Shown: positions 23,276-34,370 of the stretch, piece by piece
Layout: every line of letters begins with the position of its first letter
Position numbering within the stretch: position 1 is the first letter of the stretch
Source of the DNA: Ecdyonurus torrentis
Taxonomy: Eukaryota > Arthropoda > Insecta > Ephemeroptera > Heptageniidae
Reading direction: 5' to 3'
Assembly (NCBI GenBank): GCA_949318235.1
Contig: OX439131.1
Span: forward strand, 36,288,805-36,352,804
DNA length: 64,000 nucleotides
Program-made: the position numbers and the translations under genes
The notes under the pieces: model-generated
Databases searched by the model: none
The model's input: the letters and a program-made list of their open reading frames with translations, nothing else
What the model was told of the DNA's origin: nothing

Positions 23276-25723
23276 GCACACACTCTTATTGAACCGTAAG
23301 TGTGTGAATCCATATAAATATCTATGAAACTTTGCCTTGAAGGTACTATAGTGAAAGTGAATATAGCACAATAATACAACATGTATAAAAAAAAAAAAAA
23401 AAAAAAAAAAAAACTATTGAATTTTAATTCAAGTTGAATTTAAGTTGACTTTTTCTTTTTGCATCGTGAGCATTGCTTTGTCTCTACTTTAAAACAGATT
23501 TGAATAGGTAACTTGCATTTTATTGTAAACTGCTTCTCTAGCAGTTTTGTAATTCAACTTGCAAAGGTTGACAAATATTGAGTATCAAATCATTCAGACA
23601 CAAAAGAAAACATTGCCTGATTTGAATATGTCGTTTTAAAGAAAGTAAATCCCATGAGTAAAATTTAGTGATCATATATATAAATTTAACATTCAGCTCA
23701 ATGCAAAAAAGTTAGAATAAAAATAAAAGCACATCAGCTCAACCATGGTTAAATTTTTTTTTTTGTATAAAAACCTGTTCCATCAACTTGGTGTTCTGAT
23801 CGTAAAAAATAAAGAGACTAGTTTTCTGTGAAAAATAGTACATAGTTTAAAAATCATGACCCAAAAAAATTGTATATGTTACAGTAATGTAAAAACTAAG
23901 GGGAGGAAACAAGAGAAAAATAGCGAGAGCGAGAGAGAGAGAGAGGGAGAGAGAGAAGATGCAGATTTCAAATAAAATGAGTGTTTTATTTTTCCTGCAT
24001 TTTTTCTTCAATCTATAATACTTAAACTTTTATATAGATAACATCTTATCTTAACCATGTAAAATAACTGAAAAATTTATTACAATAGAATAAAAAATTT
24101 ATTCATATAAAAAATATCATTATATTATAGGAAAAAACGTTTCGTAAGAAAAAAAAGATGTTTAAAGTTTTTATCAGAAAAAAAAAAGAAGAAGATACTC
24201 TATATGTTTTATATATGAACGTGCAATGATTTTTATCTCTTCTTTTATATAAATAAATTATGTAGATTTACTTTTAGCTCTTTGTATATTGTTTTACATC
24301 TAATGTGATTATTCTTTATAAACTTAAAAGTCACGCTATATATATTTAATGATTATAATCACATTTATACCAAAGTGATTTAACGCTTAAAAAAAATTTA
24401 ATCCACGATTTACAATTTTTATGAAGAAGATATTATATAGCAAAACTACGTAGATTAAATTTTAAAGTGACATAAAAGAAACACGCAATAGAATCAATAC
24501 AATAAAGTTGCGAGCTTCTTTTGCATGTAAACTGTTTTACTCCAAATTTATTTATATAAAAATATGAAGAAAAAAATATGTCAAATTTAAAACGCTGTTA
24601 TTTATATATAGTATAATTTTAGTATTGTAGAGTATATTGATATTTTTTATTTCTAGATAAAAAAGTAGAACTAGTTTTTTTTTTTTATTATTATTATTTT
24701 TTTTTTAAGATCATGCCATGTAAAATACAAGAAATGATCGGTAAAATGTAGGATACGACATTTTATTTTTAAAACGTCTATTTACTGATATAAGAAGAAA
24801 TGTAAAATTCAAGTTTCAAATTCAAATTGAATTAAGAACAATTCTTTAAAATAGCAGTAATTTTAATTTAAAAGTGATGACAAATTTAAAATAGATTGCT
24901 CTCAAAATTATAATTTCATTACTGTTATTTTAATGTTACGAGTATTTTTTATGAGAAAACTTTTAATTTTTAACAACTAATATATTTTTAATTAACTTTT
25001 AAATTAAAATTAATAAAACCGTAATCATTATTGTCTTGGTAATCATTTATATATTGTGTGATATTAATTTTTAAAAAAGTTCTTAAATATATTGAATATA
25101 AATTTATGACTTTTAATTTTAATGGTGTAAAAATAATTAATTCTCAATAAAATTAATTAATATGAAAGGTTGTTTTATTTGAATTATACAGCTTTGCCAA
25201 GTATAAGATTAAATTATAAATTCTAAAAATGTATTTTTTCTAATCTATATAACGTGATTTATATATGATTTTAATGTTTATAATAAAATTAAACTACAAA
25301 TTCGTAAAAGATTTTTAATTAATAAAATTTTATTTCTTTAATTATATTAAAATTTTCTTACTGATCAAAAAGCTTAAGGCAATGAACTGAAATACTTTTT
25401 CCTTTTCTTTTCTCATTCAAGTGAAATCTTCATTAAATGGCAATATATTTTAACTATTCTTTTATTCCCTTTAGACATTTTAAAGTTTTCTGAATAGTGT
25501 TTTTCAATCGCTTTTTTTTAAGTCTTGGCAAAAAGAACGAATTTCATTTTTTTTTACGTCGTATTTTGTTATTGTGAATGTTTTAATTGATAGATTTATA
25601 TACTTAATTGGTGTCTCTGCTCCTCTGCTCATCAGTTATGCGAGATATACAGCATTGTAACATACATAACGTATATATTATCATACACTTAAAAAACAAA
25701 TGTTTACTCTCAATGCACAAATG
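23276..25723. other. AT-rich noncoding stretch
   Basis: No gene recognised. Contents: poly(A) at 23383-23413, a mixed GA/GC microsatellite at 23927-23956, and A- or T-rich tracts. Confidence 0.45.
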
Positions 25724-26035
25724 CTAAAGGTGTAGAACACCTTGAATAAAAAACTTGTCTAATATCCTAACATACTTAAATATCAACGTTGATTTGGACG
25801 GAGTCATTAATTTCTAATTTATTTTCCATTTTCAAAATTGCAGCTGCATGTTTATGACGTCACCGCTCACTAGTTCACATGTGCGGAAACAGATGAGCTG
25901 TGAAGTCACAAACCCGCAGCTGTCATTTTGTGAATGGGAAATAAATTAGAAATCAATGACTCCGGCCAAATTAACATTGATGTTCGGATATTAATATGAC
26001 AATTTTTTTTTGTTCAAGGTGTTCTACGCCTTTAA
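25724..26035. mobile_element. MITE-A copy 2
   Basis: The ends are CTAAAGGTGTAGAACACC and GTTCTACGCCTTTAAG. The arms carry TATCAACGTTGATTTGG and CTCCGGCCAAAT. The octamer TGACGTCA is at 25855-25862. It aligns over nearly its whole length with copy 1 at 4215. Confidence 0.8.
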
Positions 26036-26510
26036 GAGAGTACCTAAACGAAATGCATACTTCAACAGAGCATGAGTGTATTTTCACTAAATATTCAAAC
26101 TTGTAATGCTATAGTGTCAATGTAAGTAGTATGATGAGTATAAGTAATACATGGTTCTCTGTCAACACTAGAAAATTCAACAATGCTCTTTATCCATACA
26201 CTTATGGTAGTGAGCAAACATTCACTGGTAGAAATTATGCATTTTAATCCATAGTATCGAATTTTGGATAAATTTATGTACTGTACTCTATATGCATTAG
26301 CGTTTGATGTATAAACATGCTTGTTTAGCCTTCAGACAATTTGTGAAATGTTTAGTAATTACGCAGTCTTAATTTATTATATAACTTTGAATTCTCACAG
26401 TGTGAGTACCCTCTGTTTAAATGGTACCTTTAATATTATATAGATTGTCATTTTTATTATATACGTTTTTATTACGGTGTTGTGTATTTTGCATTTAGCC
26501 AATATATTTT

Positions 26511-26594
26511 GTACCGCAACGAAATCAAAAAACTTCACAACTATAGACTGAAATGCATCACTGAAATTGAAGTTTATTCATGTCATTTCGGTAC
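26511..26594. repeat. 84-bp hairpin repeat I, copy 1
   Basis: It starts GTACCGCAACGAAATC and ends GTCATTTCGGTAC, which are mutually inverted. The centre ACAACTATAGACTGAAATGC is shared with copies at 59564 and 57562. Confidence 0.6.
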
Positions 26595-26687
26595 ATTGAG
26601 AATTGCCTGTAAGTATAATTAAATAGACGCAACTAAATTTTTAAGTGAATGCTTTTAAAGAATATTTTATTTCTCGTCTCAAACAAT

Positions 26688-26812
26688 GTACACATGACTG
26701 TGATAATATATTTTACAATTTAAATTCAGTGCATATTTTTCTCATAAAAATAACATTGAAAATTTATTACGAGTTTTTGTATTAAAATATATTATCACAT
26801 ACTCGTGTGTAC
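26688..26812. mobile_element. MITE-H copy 3 (125 bp)
   Basis: Ends GTACACATGACTGTGATAAT and the inverse of ATATTATCACATACTCGTGTGTAC. The centre TCTCATAAAAATAACATTG is conserved. Confidence 0.8.
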
Positions 26813-27652
26813 ATTTTCAAAACCGAGGATAATAATATAATGTAATTAATAAAATATCTATATATAAATATACAGATTATTATATTAATTAAAATTTCAG
26901 CTCCAGTCTCTTTATTTGATTAGTTTACCATTATTTTGCATATAATAATTACAATTTTATAATTATAAAATTGATTAATATACGTACATGTATAATATAA
27001 AGCTAAAATTCTTTTTACTGTAACACTGTATTTACTGTAAAAGAAAATATTTTAAGATGTTTTATGCCAACTTTAATTCACAAATTAGTAACTAAATTTT
27101 GATTATAATAATTTTTCGATACTTATCTAATACGGAATTTTAATAAGTTATTCTAAGTCCATGCATGCGTTATCATATGATGGCAAAACAATTTTATAAA
27201 AAAATAAAATTAATTTTATAGCATCCTATAAATTTATTATTATTTTCAACATTTTTTTATTTTAAGGAATAGAAAGAGGGTTATTTAAATTTTATTTTTC
27301 TGTGTTTCAGATTTATTCTCGTCAAAGGATTCGAGTTCCATAATTTCTACTCTCAAGGTATGATATTTAAATTATTTAATAAGAAAATATTTCAAGATGC
27401 ATTTCAAGATCTCTCTCTCTTTAAATTTATCTTAAAATGTCACTTTTTTACGATATTAAAATACTTTCTTTTTTTTTTTTTTTTTTTTATTATTTCAAAC
27501 ACACAAATATACAAAGTCCAACCAAGGCATAGCCTTATCGGTTGGTTCATTTATTGTTACACAATCATGTCTTATTATATTATATTACTACATATACATA
27601 TTTTTTATTATATATATTTCAAAAGCAAATAAAGTACGTATTTACACAAAAA

Positions 27653-27654
<2 letters not shown>
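26813..27654. other. AT-rich noncoding stretch next to the retrotransposon
   Basis: Nothing recognised. A poly(T) run lies at 27471-27488. The plus-strand reading frame at 27360-27632 is Phe/Ile/Tyr-rich and shows no coding signature. Confidence 0.4.
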
Positions 27655-27687
<33 letters not shown>

Positions 27688-27772
27688 CATTTAAGAGAAG
27701 TATTTTTATAATACAAGAAGCAAAAATTAATCATCATTAATCAATACAAACAGCAAAAAATTGTTCAACATT

Positions 27773-29881
27773 TTATAAATTATCAAGAAAGAATTTTTTC
27801 ATATTAAATTTCGTTTCATTTTTATTTGCAAAACTTTTTAATTCTGATGGAATTTGATTCCATAATTTAGGAAGTAAAATTTTTTTTGTCCTTTCAGTGA
27901 ATCTATTTACAATTTTTGGTACAAATAAAGGATTGGTCACTGCTGTTCTGGTACTATAAATATGAGTTCTCGGTATACCATGAGAATTTTCAAAATAATT
28001 TTCACAAATAAAAGAACATTTAAACATTTCTTCTATTGGCAATATCTTAAAGTACTTAAAATATTCAAGATCACTTTTTAGCTTATTTCCTTTTTTTAAA
28101 ATTTTTAATATTCTTATTTGCATTTTTTTCAATTCCCATAATTTACCTGATTTAGTACAACCATAAGATAATAAACCGTATAATATATGTGGATGTACAA
28201 AAGAAAAATATAATTGTCTCATCGTCTGTTCATTCACATATGATCTTACTGTTTTTAATTTAAAAATTGCAGATCTCAATTTATTTAACAGTTGCATAAT
28301 ATGCAAATCCCAATCAAATGTTTGATCAATAATAGCTCCTAAGTAATTATAATTATTTACTTGTTCTACAAACTCACAATTACAATTTAAAGTAAAATTA
28401 TGTAAACACTTATTAGTATGAGCTCTTAATTGAATATTTTGCATAGTATATGTATACTTATTAAAAATGTGCATAACTTTTGTTTTTTTCCTATTAATTA
28501 ATATTTTCCTATCATGCGACCATTCCAAAACTGAATCAAAATCATTTTGTAACATTTTATTTGCAACTTCAAAGTTACTATGAGCCGCTATCATAAGTAA
28601 ATCATCGGCAAACATTTTTGCTTTACAATATTTTAGTAAATTAAAAATTTTGTTAACATAAATTATAAAGAATTTAGCACTTAAGACCCCTCCTTGTATT
28701 ATACCGCATTTTATTATTTTAATTTCACTTACAATATTTTTAATTTTGACAGCAACTTGTCTATTTTTTATAATATTCGCAATTAACATTAATGTTGGTC
28801 CTCGTATTCCAATTTCTTCTAAATCTTTTAACAATAAGTCATGGTCTATAGTGTCAAATGCTTTGGAATAATCAACAAATAAACAAAGAACATGATGCCC
28901 TTTTTCTAATTCTTCATTTATAAAATTGGAAACATCATATAGACATTTTGCTGTACCCTTTTTTTTTTGATAGGCATATTGATTTTTATTTATAATATTG
29001 AATTCTTCTAAATAATCAGACAATAATAATTCAATATGTTTTTGTATAAATTTATCAACAAAAGCAGATACAGCAACTGGTCTAAAATTATTATATAGTT
29101 TATGATCCCCACCTTTATAAATTGGCCTTATCAATGATAATTTTAGATTATCAGGATATACTGAGCTTTCAATACACATATTTGTTAATCTTATTAAATA
29201 TTGAATTAATGATTCGCCACCAAATAAAATATCCTGAACACCTATATTATCATGACCTGGTCCTTTTTTCTTACTTAATAAATTAATAATATAAACTGCT
29301 CGTTTCTCATTTAATTTTGGTAGATACATTGATTGTAAATTACTATTAAATTTAAGCGAATTTTCACTTAATATTAAATTACAATTAATCTTTACATCTT
29401 CAATTGAATTTACAAAATGATTTACAAAATTATTAGCAATATCTTTGATAGAACTTACATCAGACATATATTTAATAATAATATTATCAATATTAAGATT
29501 TTCTTTCCCTAATATTTGATTAATAAAACACCAAGATTTTCTTATATCACCAGCAATTTCAACAAATTTAGAATGATAATAATTATTTTTTTCTTTATTT
29601 ATTAAAAAATTTATTTTGTTTCTTAATTTTTTATATCTAATTCTATATTCAGGCATATGTAATGAGTTTTTAAATTTTTGAAAATATTTGTCTCTATCTT
29701 TCATAAGAAATTTTATTTCATCAGTACACCACACATTATTTAATCTTCTATTCTTGCTATTTAATAATTTTCCACTTTCACATTTATCACTTATATTTCG
29801 AAAAACTGTTACAATATGATTATATAATTCATTTGGACAATTAATATTATTACATATACTCCAATCATAATTACAAATCAT
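27773..29881 (-). CDS. ORF2 C-terminal part: reverse transcriptase (702 aa)
   Basis: This is the reverse transcriptase that copies element RNA at the nicked target. Visible RT blocks: SLIRPIYKGGDHKLYNNFRP (249-268), motif A FVDYSKAFDTIDH (335-347), motif B GIIQGGVLSAKFF (393-405), catalytic FADD at 424-427, YLG at 513-515. The C-terminal KLWNQIPSELKS (672-683) is typical of the Jockey/CR1 tail. Residues 1-200 form the linker between endonuclease and RT (WCTDEIKFLMKDRDKYF is the usual conserved motif). The catalytic residues are intact. In motif B the common SPQG is IIQG. The ATG at 29881 is probably not a natural start: the frame continues upstream for seven codons to a TAA and then into the endonuclease. 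Confidence 0.93.
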   Translation of the reverse strand: MICNYDWSICNNINCPNELYNHIVTVFRNISDKCESGKLLNSKNRRLNNVWCTDEIKFLMKDRDKYFQKFKNSLHMPEYRIRYKKLRNKINFLINKEKNNYYHSKFVEIAGDIRKSWCFINQILGKENLNIDNIIIKYMSDVSSIKDIANNFVNHFVNSIEDVKINCNLILSENSLKFNSNLQSMYLPKLNEKRAVYIINLLSKKKGPGHDNIGVQDILFGGESLIQYLIRLTNMCIESSVYPDNLKLSLIRPIYKGGDHKLYNNFRPVAVSAFVDKFIQKHIELLLSDYLEEFNIINKNQYAYQKKKGTAKCLYDVSNFINEELEKGHHVLCLFVDYSKAFDTIDHDLLLKDLEEIGIRGPTLMLIANIIKNRQVAVKIKNIVSEIKIIKCGIIQGGVLSAKFFIIYVNKIFNLLKYCKAKMFADDLLMIAAHSNFEVANKMLQNDFDSVLEWSHDRKILINRKKTKVMHIFNKYTYTMQNIQLRAHTNKCLHNFTLNCNCEFVEQVNNYNYLGAIIDQTFDWDLHIMQLLNKLRSAIFKLKTVRSYVNEQTMRQLYFSFVHPHILYGLLSYGCTKSGKLWELKKMQIRILKILKKGNKLKSDLEYFKYFKILPIEEMFKCSFICENYFENSHGIPRTHIYSTRTAVTNPLFVPKIVNRFTERTKKILLPKLWNQIPSELKSFANKNETKFNMKKFFLDNL

Positions 29882-29902
29882 ATTTCTGAATTTTTTTAAA
29901 TT

Positions 29903-30697
29903 TTAAATTTTTACTTTTTCATTACAATTATTATTAATTAAATTAGTACTCAATATACAACCAGTCATATAATGATCGGTGATTTTACTTTTAATTATAA
30001 AACTATTATCAATTTCAAACAAATTATTTAATTTAACAAAAATATGATCAATACAAGTAGCTGAATAATTTCCTAGTATTGTACATTCCTCCCTTGTAAC
30101 ATCATTAACAATTTTTAGATAACCATATTTTGCCATTTTATTTTCATATTTTTGTACAATATTATCATTTTGATTTAACAAATTTAAATTTATATCACCT
30201 AAAATCACACAATTACTTTCATTATTTTTTAAAATACAATCTTTTAATTCTTTTATGAATAAAAGTTTGTTAGAACCTGGAGGTCTATAAATATTATACA
30301 GCATTAAATTATTATTCAACTTTAGACTTAAAACCTCCGCATTAATAAATTTTATATCAATAATTTTAGCATCAAATTTCTTATTAACAAACACTAAAAC
30401 ACCACCACCTTTATTTTCTTCTCTACTTTTTACAAATTTATCAAAATTAATTAAATTATAAACCTTTATTTCATGATCAAAAATATAAATTTCAGTCAAC
30501 ACAATAATATCAATATTCTCAACATTTTTATTAACATAAGCTAAAAAATTATTAAAATTTTTTCTTATAGAACGTATGTTTTGATGAACAATAATAACAT
30601 TATTATTTTTCTTTTTCTTATCAATAAAAATATCATTTAAATCATTTTTTACTTCACAATTTACATAATCAAAATTAAAATTTAGGGACTCTTCCAT
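29903..30697 (-). CDS. ORF2 N-terminal part: APE-type endonuclease (264 aa, ends at in-frame TAA)
   Basis: This endonuclease nicks target DNA for target-primed reverse transcription. The first ATG is at 30697 (MEESLNF); an in-frame TTG lies four codons further upstream. Motifs from that ATG: HQNIRS (38-43), LTEIYI with catalytic Glu near 69, GGGVLVFVN (97-105), YRPPGS (137-142), GDINLNL (167-173), IDHIF (216-220) and TDHY (240-243). These are the standard exonuclease-endonuclease-phosphatase signatures of non-LTR elements, so the domain looks complete. It stops at TAA 29903-29905, and the reverse transcriptase resumes in the same frame. Together they would make one ORF2 of about 974 codon positions, the usual size. 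Confidence 0.92.
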   Translation of the reverse strand: MEESLNFNFDYVNCEVKNDLNDIFIDKKKKNNNVIIVHQNIRSIRKNFNNFLAYVNKNVENIDIIVLTEIYIFDHEIKVYNLINFDKFVKSREENKGGGVLVFVNKKFDAKIIDIKFINAEVLSLKLNNNLMLYNIYRPPGSNKLLFIKELKDCILKNNESNCVILGDINLNLLNQNDNIVQKYENKMAKYGYLKIVNDVTREECTILGNYSATCIDHIFVKLNNLFEIDNSFIIKSKITDHYMTGCILSTNLINNNCNEKVKI

Positions 30698-30735
30698 ATA
30701 AAAAAACAAAAATTAAACTAACATTTCAATTCACA

Positions 30736-31158
30736 TTAGAATGGAACTCCTGGCATACGTCGATCAAAATCATCATCACATTTTATTCTTATAGTACCTG
30801 TATCTTCAGTTTTCTTTGCCAATATTTTTCCATCCTTGACCCACACAAACTTCCACCCTCTCATTTTAGCAGCTGTGCGAGTTTTGTAGAATAATCTTTT
30901 CAATTCTGGAGTCAGATGTTCACAAACAAATAACTTGTCTTCCTTTGCATTACCTTGAACTTTGCCTATTGTAAGATTACGTGTTTTACTTCTGTCAAGC
31001 CACACTCTCCTCGCCTCAGTTGATTTGAACTTGACCACAACAATAGGTGGTATGCCTTGTTTACGTACATTCTTTGGGTTAGCATACACGCGATAACAGT
31101 CTTCAACTGAATGTGCAGCAGAAGGAGCGCCAATAACTTTGGCCACACTCTCTATCAC
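30736..31158 (-). CDS. ORF1 C-terminal fragment, baculovirus-FP-like protein (about 140 aa, no ATG)
   Basis: The conserved C-terminal core is recognisable: YRVYANPKNVRKQGIPPIVV (a short RRM-like segment, K-rich), then LTPELKRLFYKTRTAAKMRG and WKFVWVKDGKILAKK, ending in a ...RIKCDDDF tail. This is the arrangement of FP-C-type ORF1 proteins found in many arthropod non-LTR elements, thought to bind element RNA. The frame is open from 31194 but has no ATG, and family members are usually longer at the N-terminus (coiled coil), so it is truncated. It stops 38 nt before the ORF2 ATG. Sampled lines are about 43% G+C here against 17-25% in the RT. Confidence 0.8.
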   Translation of the reverse strand: MIESVAKVIGAPSAAHSVEDCYRVYANPKNVRKQGIPPIVVVKFKSTEARRVWLDRSKTRNLTIGKVQGNAKEDKLFVCEHLTPELKRLFYKTRTAAKMRGWKFVWVKDGKILAKKTEDTGTIRIKCDDDFDRRMPGVPF

Positions 31159-31829
31159 ATCACATCTCTTTTTATAAATTAAAATGTTTGAATACTACTA
31201 CATTGTTATTTAGAATTTTTAATAATAATAAATTAGCTTACTATTATAAAAATAATACACTTAAACAAAATGTGAAACTGTAAAATATATATATAGACGA
31301 AAAGATTGGATTTTTTTCCCTCTTGAATAAGATTGGAAATTTTATATTAAATTTAAAAAAAGGTTTTAAATCATAATGCATTATAATAATAATTCTCAAA
31401 ATAATATATTATTAAGATAAAGCTCTATAAGTCTCATATAAAATAAAATTTATGCCTTGTTTTTTTACGTCTTTCTTATTCAAAATTCCAATTATTTTTG
31501 CATTTTATATATAATCAGATTTGACGTTGTAAATAACATACGGAGTGGATATTTACATTAGGAATCTTGATATTCTTTCAACCACGTCACCACTAAATTA
31601 TTATTAACGTTACAGTAAAGTTGATTGTAAAATGACGCAACTATCAGTTTTTGGATTTATTTTTAATTTTTTGTCTTCTAATATAGTTTTATAATATTCA
31701 TTTTGTTTATAATATTAATGCTTAACAGGGAGTTTATTTTATATCATGATCGGTAATAAAATTAATTAAGGACACATTCGTAATATTTTAATTGCATGTA
31801 TGGTTAATAATATAATATGTGTGTGTATA

Positions 31830-31915
<86 letters not shown>

Positions 31916-31940
31916 TATAATATATATATATATATATTAT
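31830..31940. repeat. (TA)n array
   Basis: About 110 bp of TA with two AATATATAT slips near the 3' end. Confidence 0.95.
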
Positions 31941-32126
31941 AAAATATATTGTTTGTATCCTACAGTGAACTTTATATTACAACAAACTAAACTAAATTAC
32001 GAGTTGAAAAAAAAAAAATCAATGTATAACAAAGTTTAAGTCACATTTAAATGGAGTTTTAAATTTGTTTCGTACGTACATTTTTTTTTTAATGTTTTCA
32101 ACTATAGTGTAGGAAAGAAAGAACGA

Positions 32127-32136
32127 GGGCGGGAGG

Positions 32137-32170
<34 letters not shown>
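32127..32170. repeat. (GGGA)/(GA)n microsatellite
   Basis: GGGAGGGAGGGA passes into about 30 bp of GA. Confidence 0.9.
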
Positions 32171-32173
<3 letters not shown>

Positions 32174-32600
32174 TATAAAAAGAATATTTCCAAAAAAAGT
32201 CTTGTTAAACATTTTTTGTCTTTTTAATATTAACGTGAAGAAGATTTTTAAATTGTTATTATATAATAAAAGTAATTTTTTTTTGTCGTTGGCAGTTTGT
32301 GAAGCTGCTTTGTCTAAAAAGTTTGTGTTCATAACTTTGATGCTTATGTTCAACATACAGTAAAGTACTAAATGACTACTTTGCTGTATACATAAGTAAT
32401 ACAGTATACTGAAAACTAGCTGAATATATTAAAGCTTTCGTTTATATTATGTATAAGTGTCAAAAGTTAACCAAAGTCATTAGGTCAGAAACTTATACAA
32501 GTACAATGTATTTAGAAACGGATAATATTGCAGTGTCAGGTTAATTACTTTTCTTTCAACAGCTTTGATCTAACAAGTAAGAACTTTCATAATTTTGTGT

Positions 32601-32720
32601 GATACACATGATTGTGATATTTACCCTTTAAAAAAAACTTACACTAAATATGCAATGCCATTCTTATGAGAAAATTACGCACTAAATTTAAATACTAAAA
32701 GATTACTAAATCGCGTGTAC
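32601..32720. mobile_element. MITE-H copy 4 (diverged)
   Basis: It starts GATACACATGATTGTGATAT and ends TCGCGTGTAC. The core CATTCTTATGAGAAAAT is conserved, but several arm positions differ from the other copies, so it is older. Confidence 0.65.
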
Positions 32721-32907
32721 TTCAAATCAATTACGTTCACTTGATCAAATTTGAATTTTCATGCCATTTAATATCCACGTAAGAATAAAATAAAAAAATT
32801 TTGAGCAAAAATTGGGAATAATAAAATTTTCCATCTTGGTAGAGTCGTATATATATTTATAAATGCGTGTGCGTTATATTATTTCACAAATATAAGTGTA
32901 GAGCACT

Positions 32908-33240
32908 TTAAGAAATAGATTAGAAGAAAATGTTAGCATTTATATCACAAAACACTTGATGGATTAACATTAGTGTATCTCAAAATCCATCAGTAACGCT
33001 GTAGCAGTGATCAGAAAATTGAGACTTATGCAGCTCGCTCACCATTTTCATACTAATTTTTGCATTTCTGACGTCATAAACTGAAAATATAGTCATGCAA
33101 ATACCATACTTTGAAGTATTTTCACGCTCTCTTGTGGACCACATTTACATTCTGGTAAAAATTAACATCAGTTTTAAAGATCACAATTTGGGTTCAAACA
33201 TAAAAATGAAAATGTTTTTTTATGTGGTCTACAGCTTTAA
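32908..33240. mobile_element. MITE-B copy 4 (same orientation as copy 3)
   Basis: TTAAGAAATAGATTAGAAG at the left and GTCTACAGCTTTAA at the right. Family blocks: TATCACAAAACACTTGATGG, GTAGCAGTGATCAGAAAAT, TTTCTGACGTCATAAAC (octamer 33069-33076), TTTTCACGCTCTC. The plus-strand frame over it is not conserved. Confidence 0.75.
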
Positions 33241-33654
33241 GAGAATTTTTTTCTCTAAAACCAATCATTTAAAGTTTGCAGAATGTATTGAAATTGATTT
33301 ATTTATTAAAATATGTCTTTTTAGTATGACGTAACTTTATATAACTGCTCACTTTTGTGATTACTTTTTTTATATACTGATTAATAATATATTATCCGTT
33401 TGACGTTTTCAATACATACATTATACCATATTTCTGAGAAAGAACAAATAATAAAGAAATTGTAATGCTTTGCACAATAAACAACAATTTCTGTATGTAT
33501 AATAAATTACAAATAGTTTAAACATTATAATAATAACTACACATATAAGCAATATAGTATACTATGTTGTCATATGAATATATTTAAAACACGAAATTGA
33601 ATATAGTTGTATATGCACACAGAAGTATAAATTAATAATTATGATAAAAAATAT

Positions 33655-33805
33655 TATAAATATATAAAATAATAAATAAATAATAGTCTTTATTGTTCAA
33701 ACAACAAATTAGCAGCAGATGAAATATACATAATAAATTATTAAAAATTGAACAAAAGGCACAGTCAGGACAATTACAATGAGTCCTATCAACTGAACCG
33801 GAAAT
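33655..33805 (-). mobile_element. Possible 3' UTR of a non-LTR element
   Basis: On the minus strand, GTTTGAACAATAAAGACTATT is followed by (TTA/TTTA)n. A polyadenylation-type AATAAAG running directly into a short tandem tail is the usual look of a LINE 3' end. No coding sequence is attached. Confidence 0.35.
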
Positions 33806-34258
33806 AAGTGTAAAATAAGTGTATTACTTGTAATTATATGTTCTTAAGTTATTTATTTGCTTTTTATTCAAACTTCAGTAATAATTTACGTTAATTTGTT
33901 CAGCTTTTAGAAAAGTTATATTTACATTATAGATCTTGAAGGTATAATGTTTTGTATATACGTTTTGAACTTAATAAAACATAATTAAACCCACTGTTTG
34001 TAACGTCTTATAAGTGCACATGAATATTTCGGATGTGGAAATGAGTTATAATGTTGGATATAGACCAAAATTTCTTGACAGTAACTATGGACCTTTACTT
34101 TGCTATATAAGTTTGCTGGAGTTAAATAGTAATTTACTTGTACAGTCAAGTGTATCTGGAAATGAATTACTGAGAATTGAACAGCACTTCACTAAACTTA
34201 ATAAGGAACATTCGTATAAATCCCCATAAGTTGTTAACACACATCCCCTGCCGCTATC

Positions 34259-34370
<112 letters not shown>

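Larger units (their letters stand above)
27655..31194 (-). mobile_element. Non-LTR retrotransposon with APE endonuclease and RT, 5' truncated
   Basis: Read on the minus strand the order is: ORF1 fragment (FP-like), a 38-nt gap, ORF2 endonuclease, ORF2 reverse transcriptase, an ~85-nt 3' UTR, and a poly(A) tail (seen as T at 27655-27687). The order, the endonuclease type and the RT motifs place it in the Jockey/CR1/L2 assemblage; the exact clade is not assignable without alignment. A long A tail favours Jockey-type. ORF1 lacks an ATG and is much shorter than usual, so the 5' end is probably truncated between about 31160 and 31194. No convincing target-site duplication was found. One nonsense codon interrupts ORF2. 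Confidence 0.9.
31195..32600. other. AT-rich noncoding stretch
   Basis: No gene recognised. It contains a long (TA)n array and a (GA)n array listed separately. Confidence 0.45.

Noticed and set aside
22978..23371. Two ~80-codon minus-strand frames
   Set aside because: They fall on repeat K and the end of a family M MITE; the homologous copy at 44.5 kb does not keep the frame.
30966..31148. 60-codon minus-strand frame overlapping ORF1
   Set aside because: A shadow of the FP-like ORF1 in another frame.
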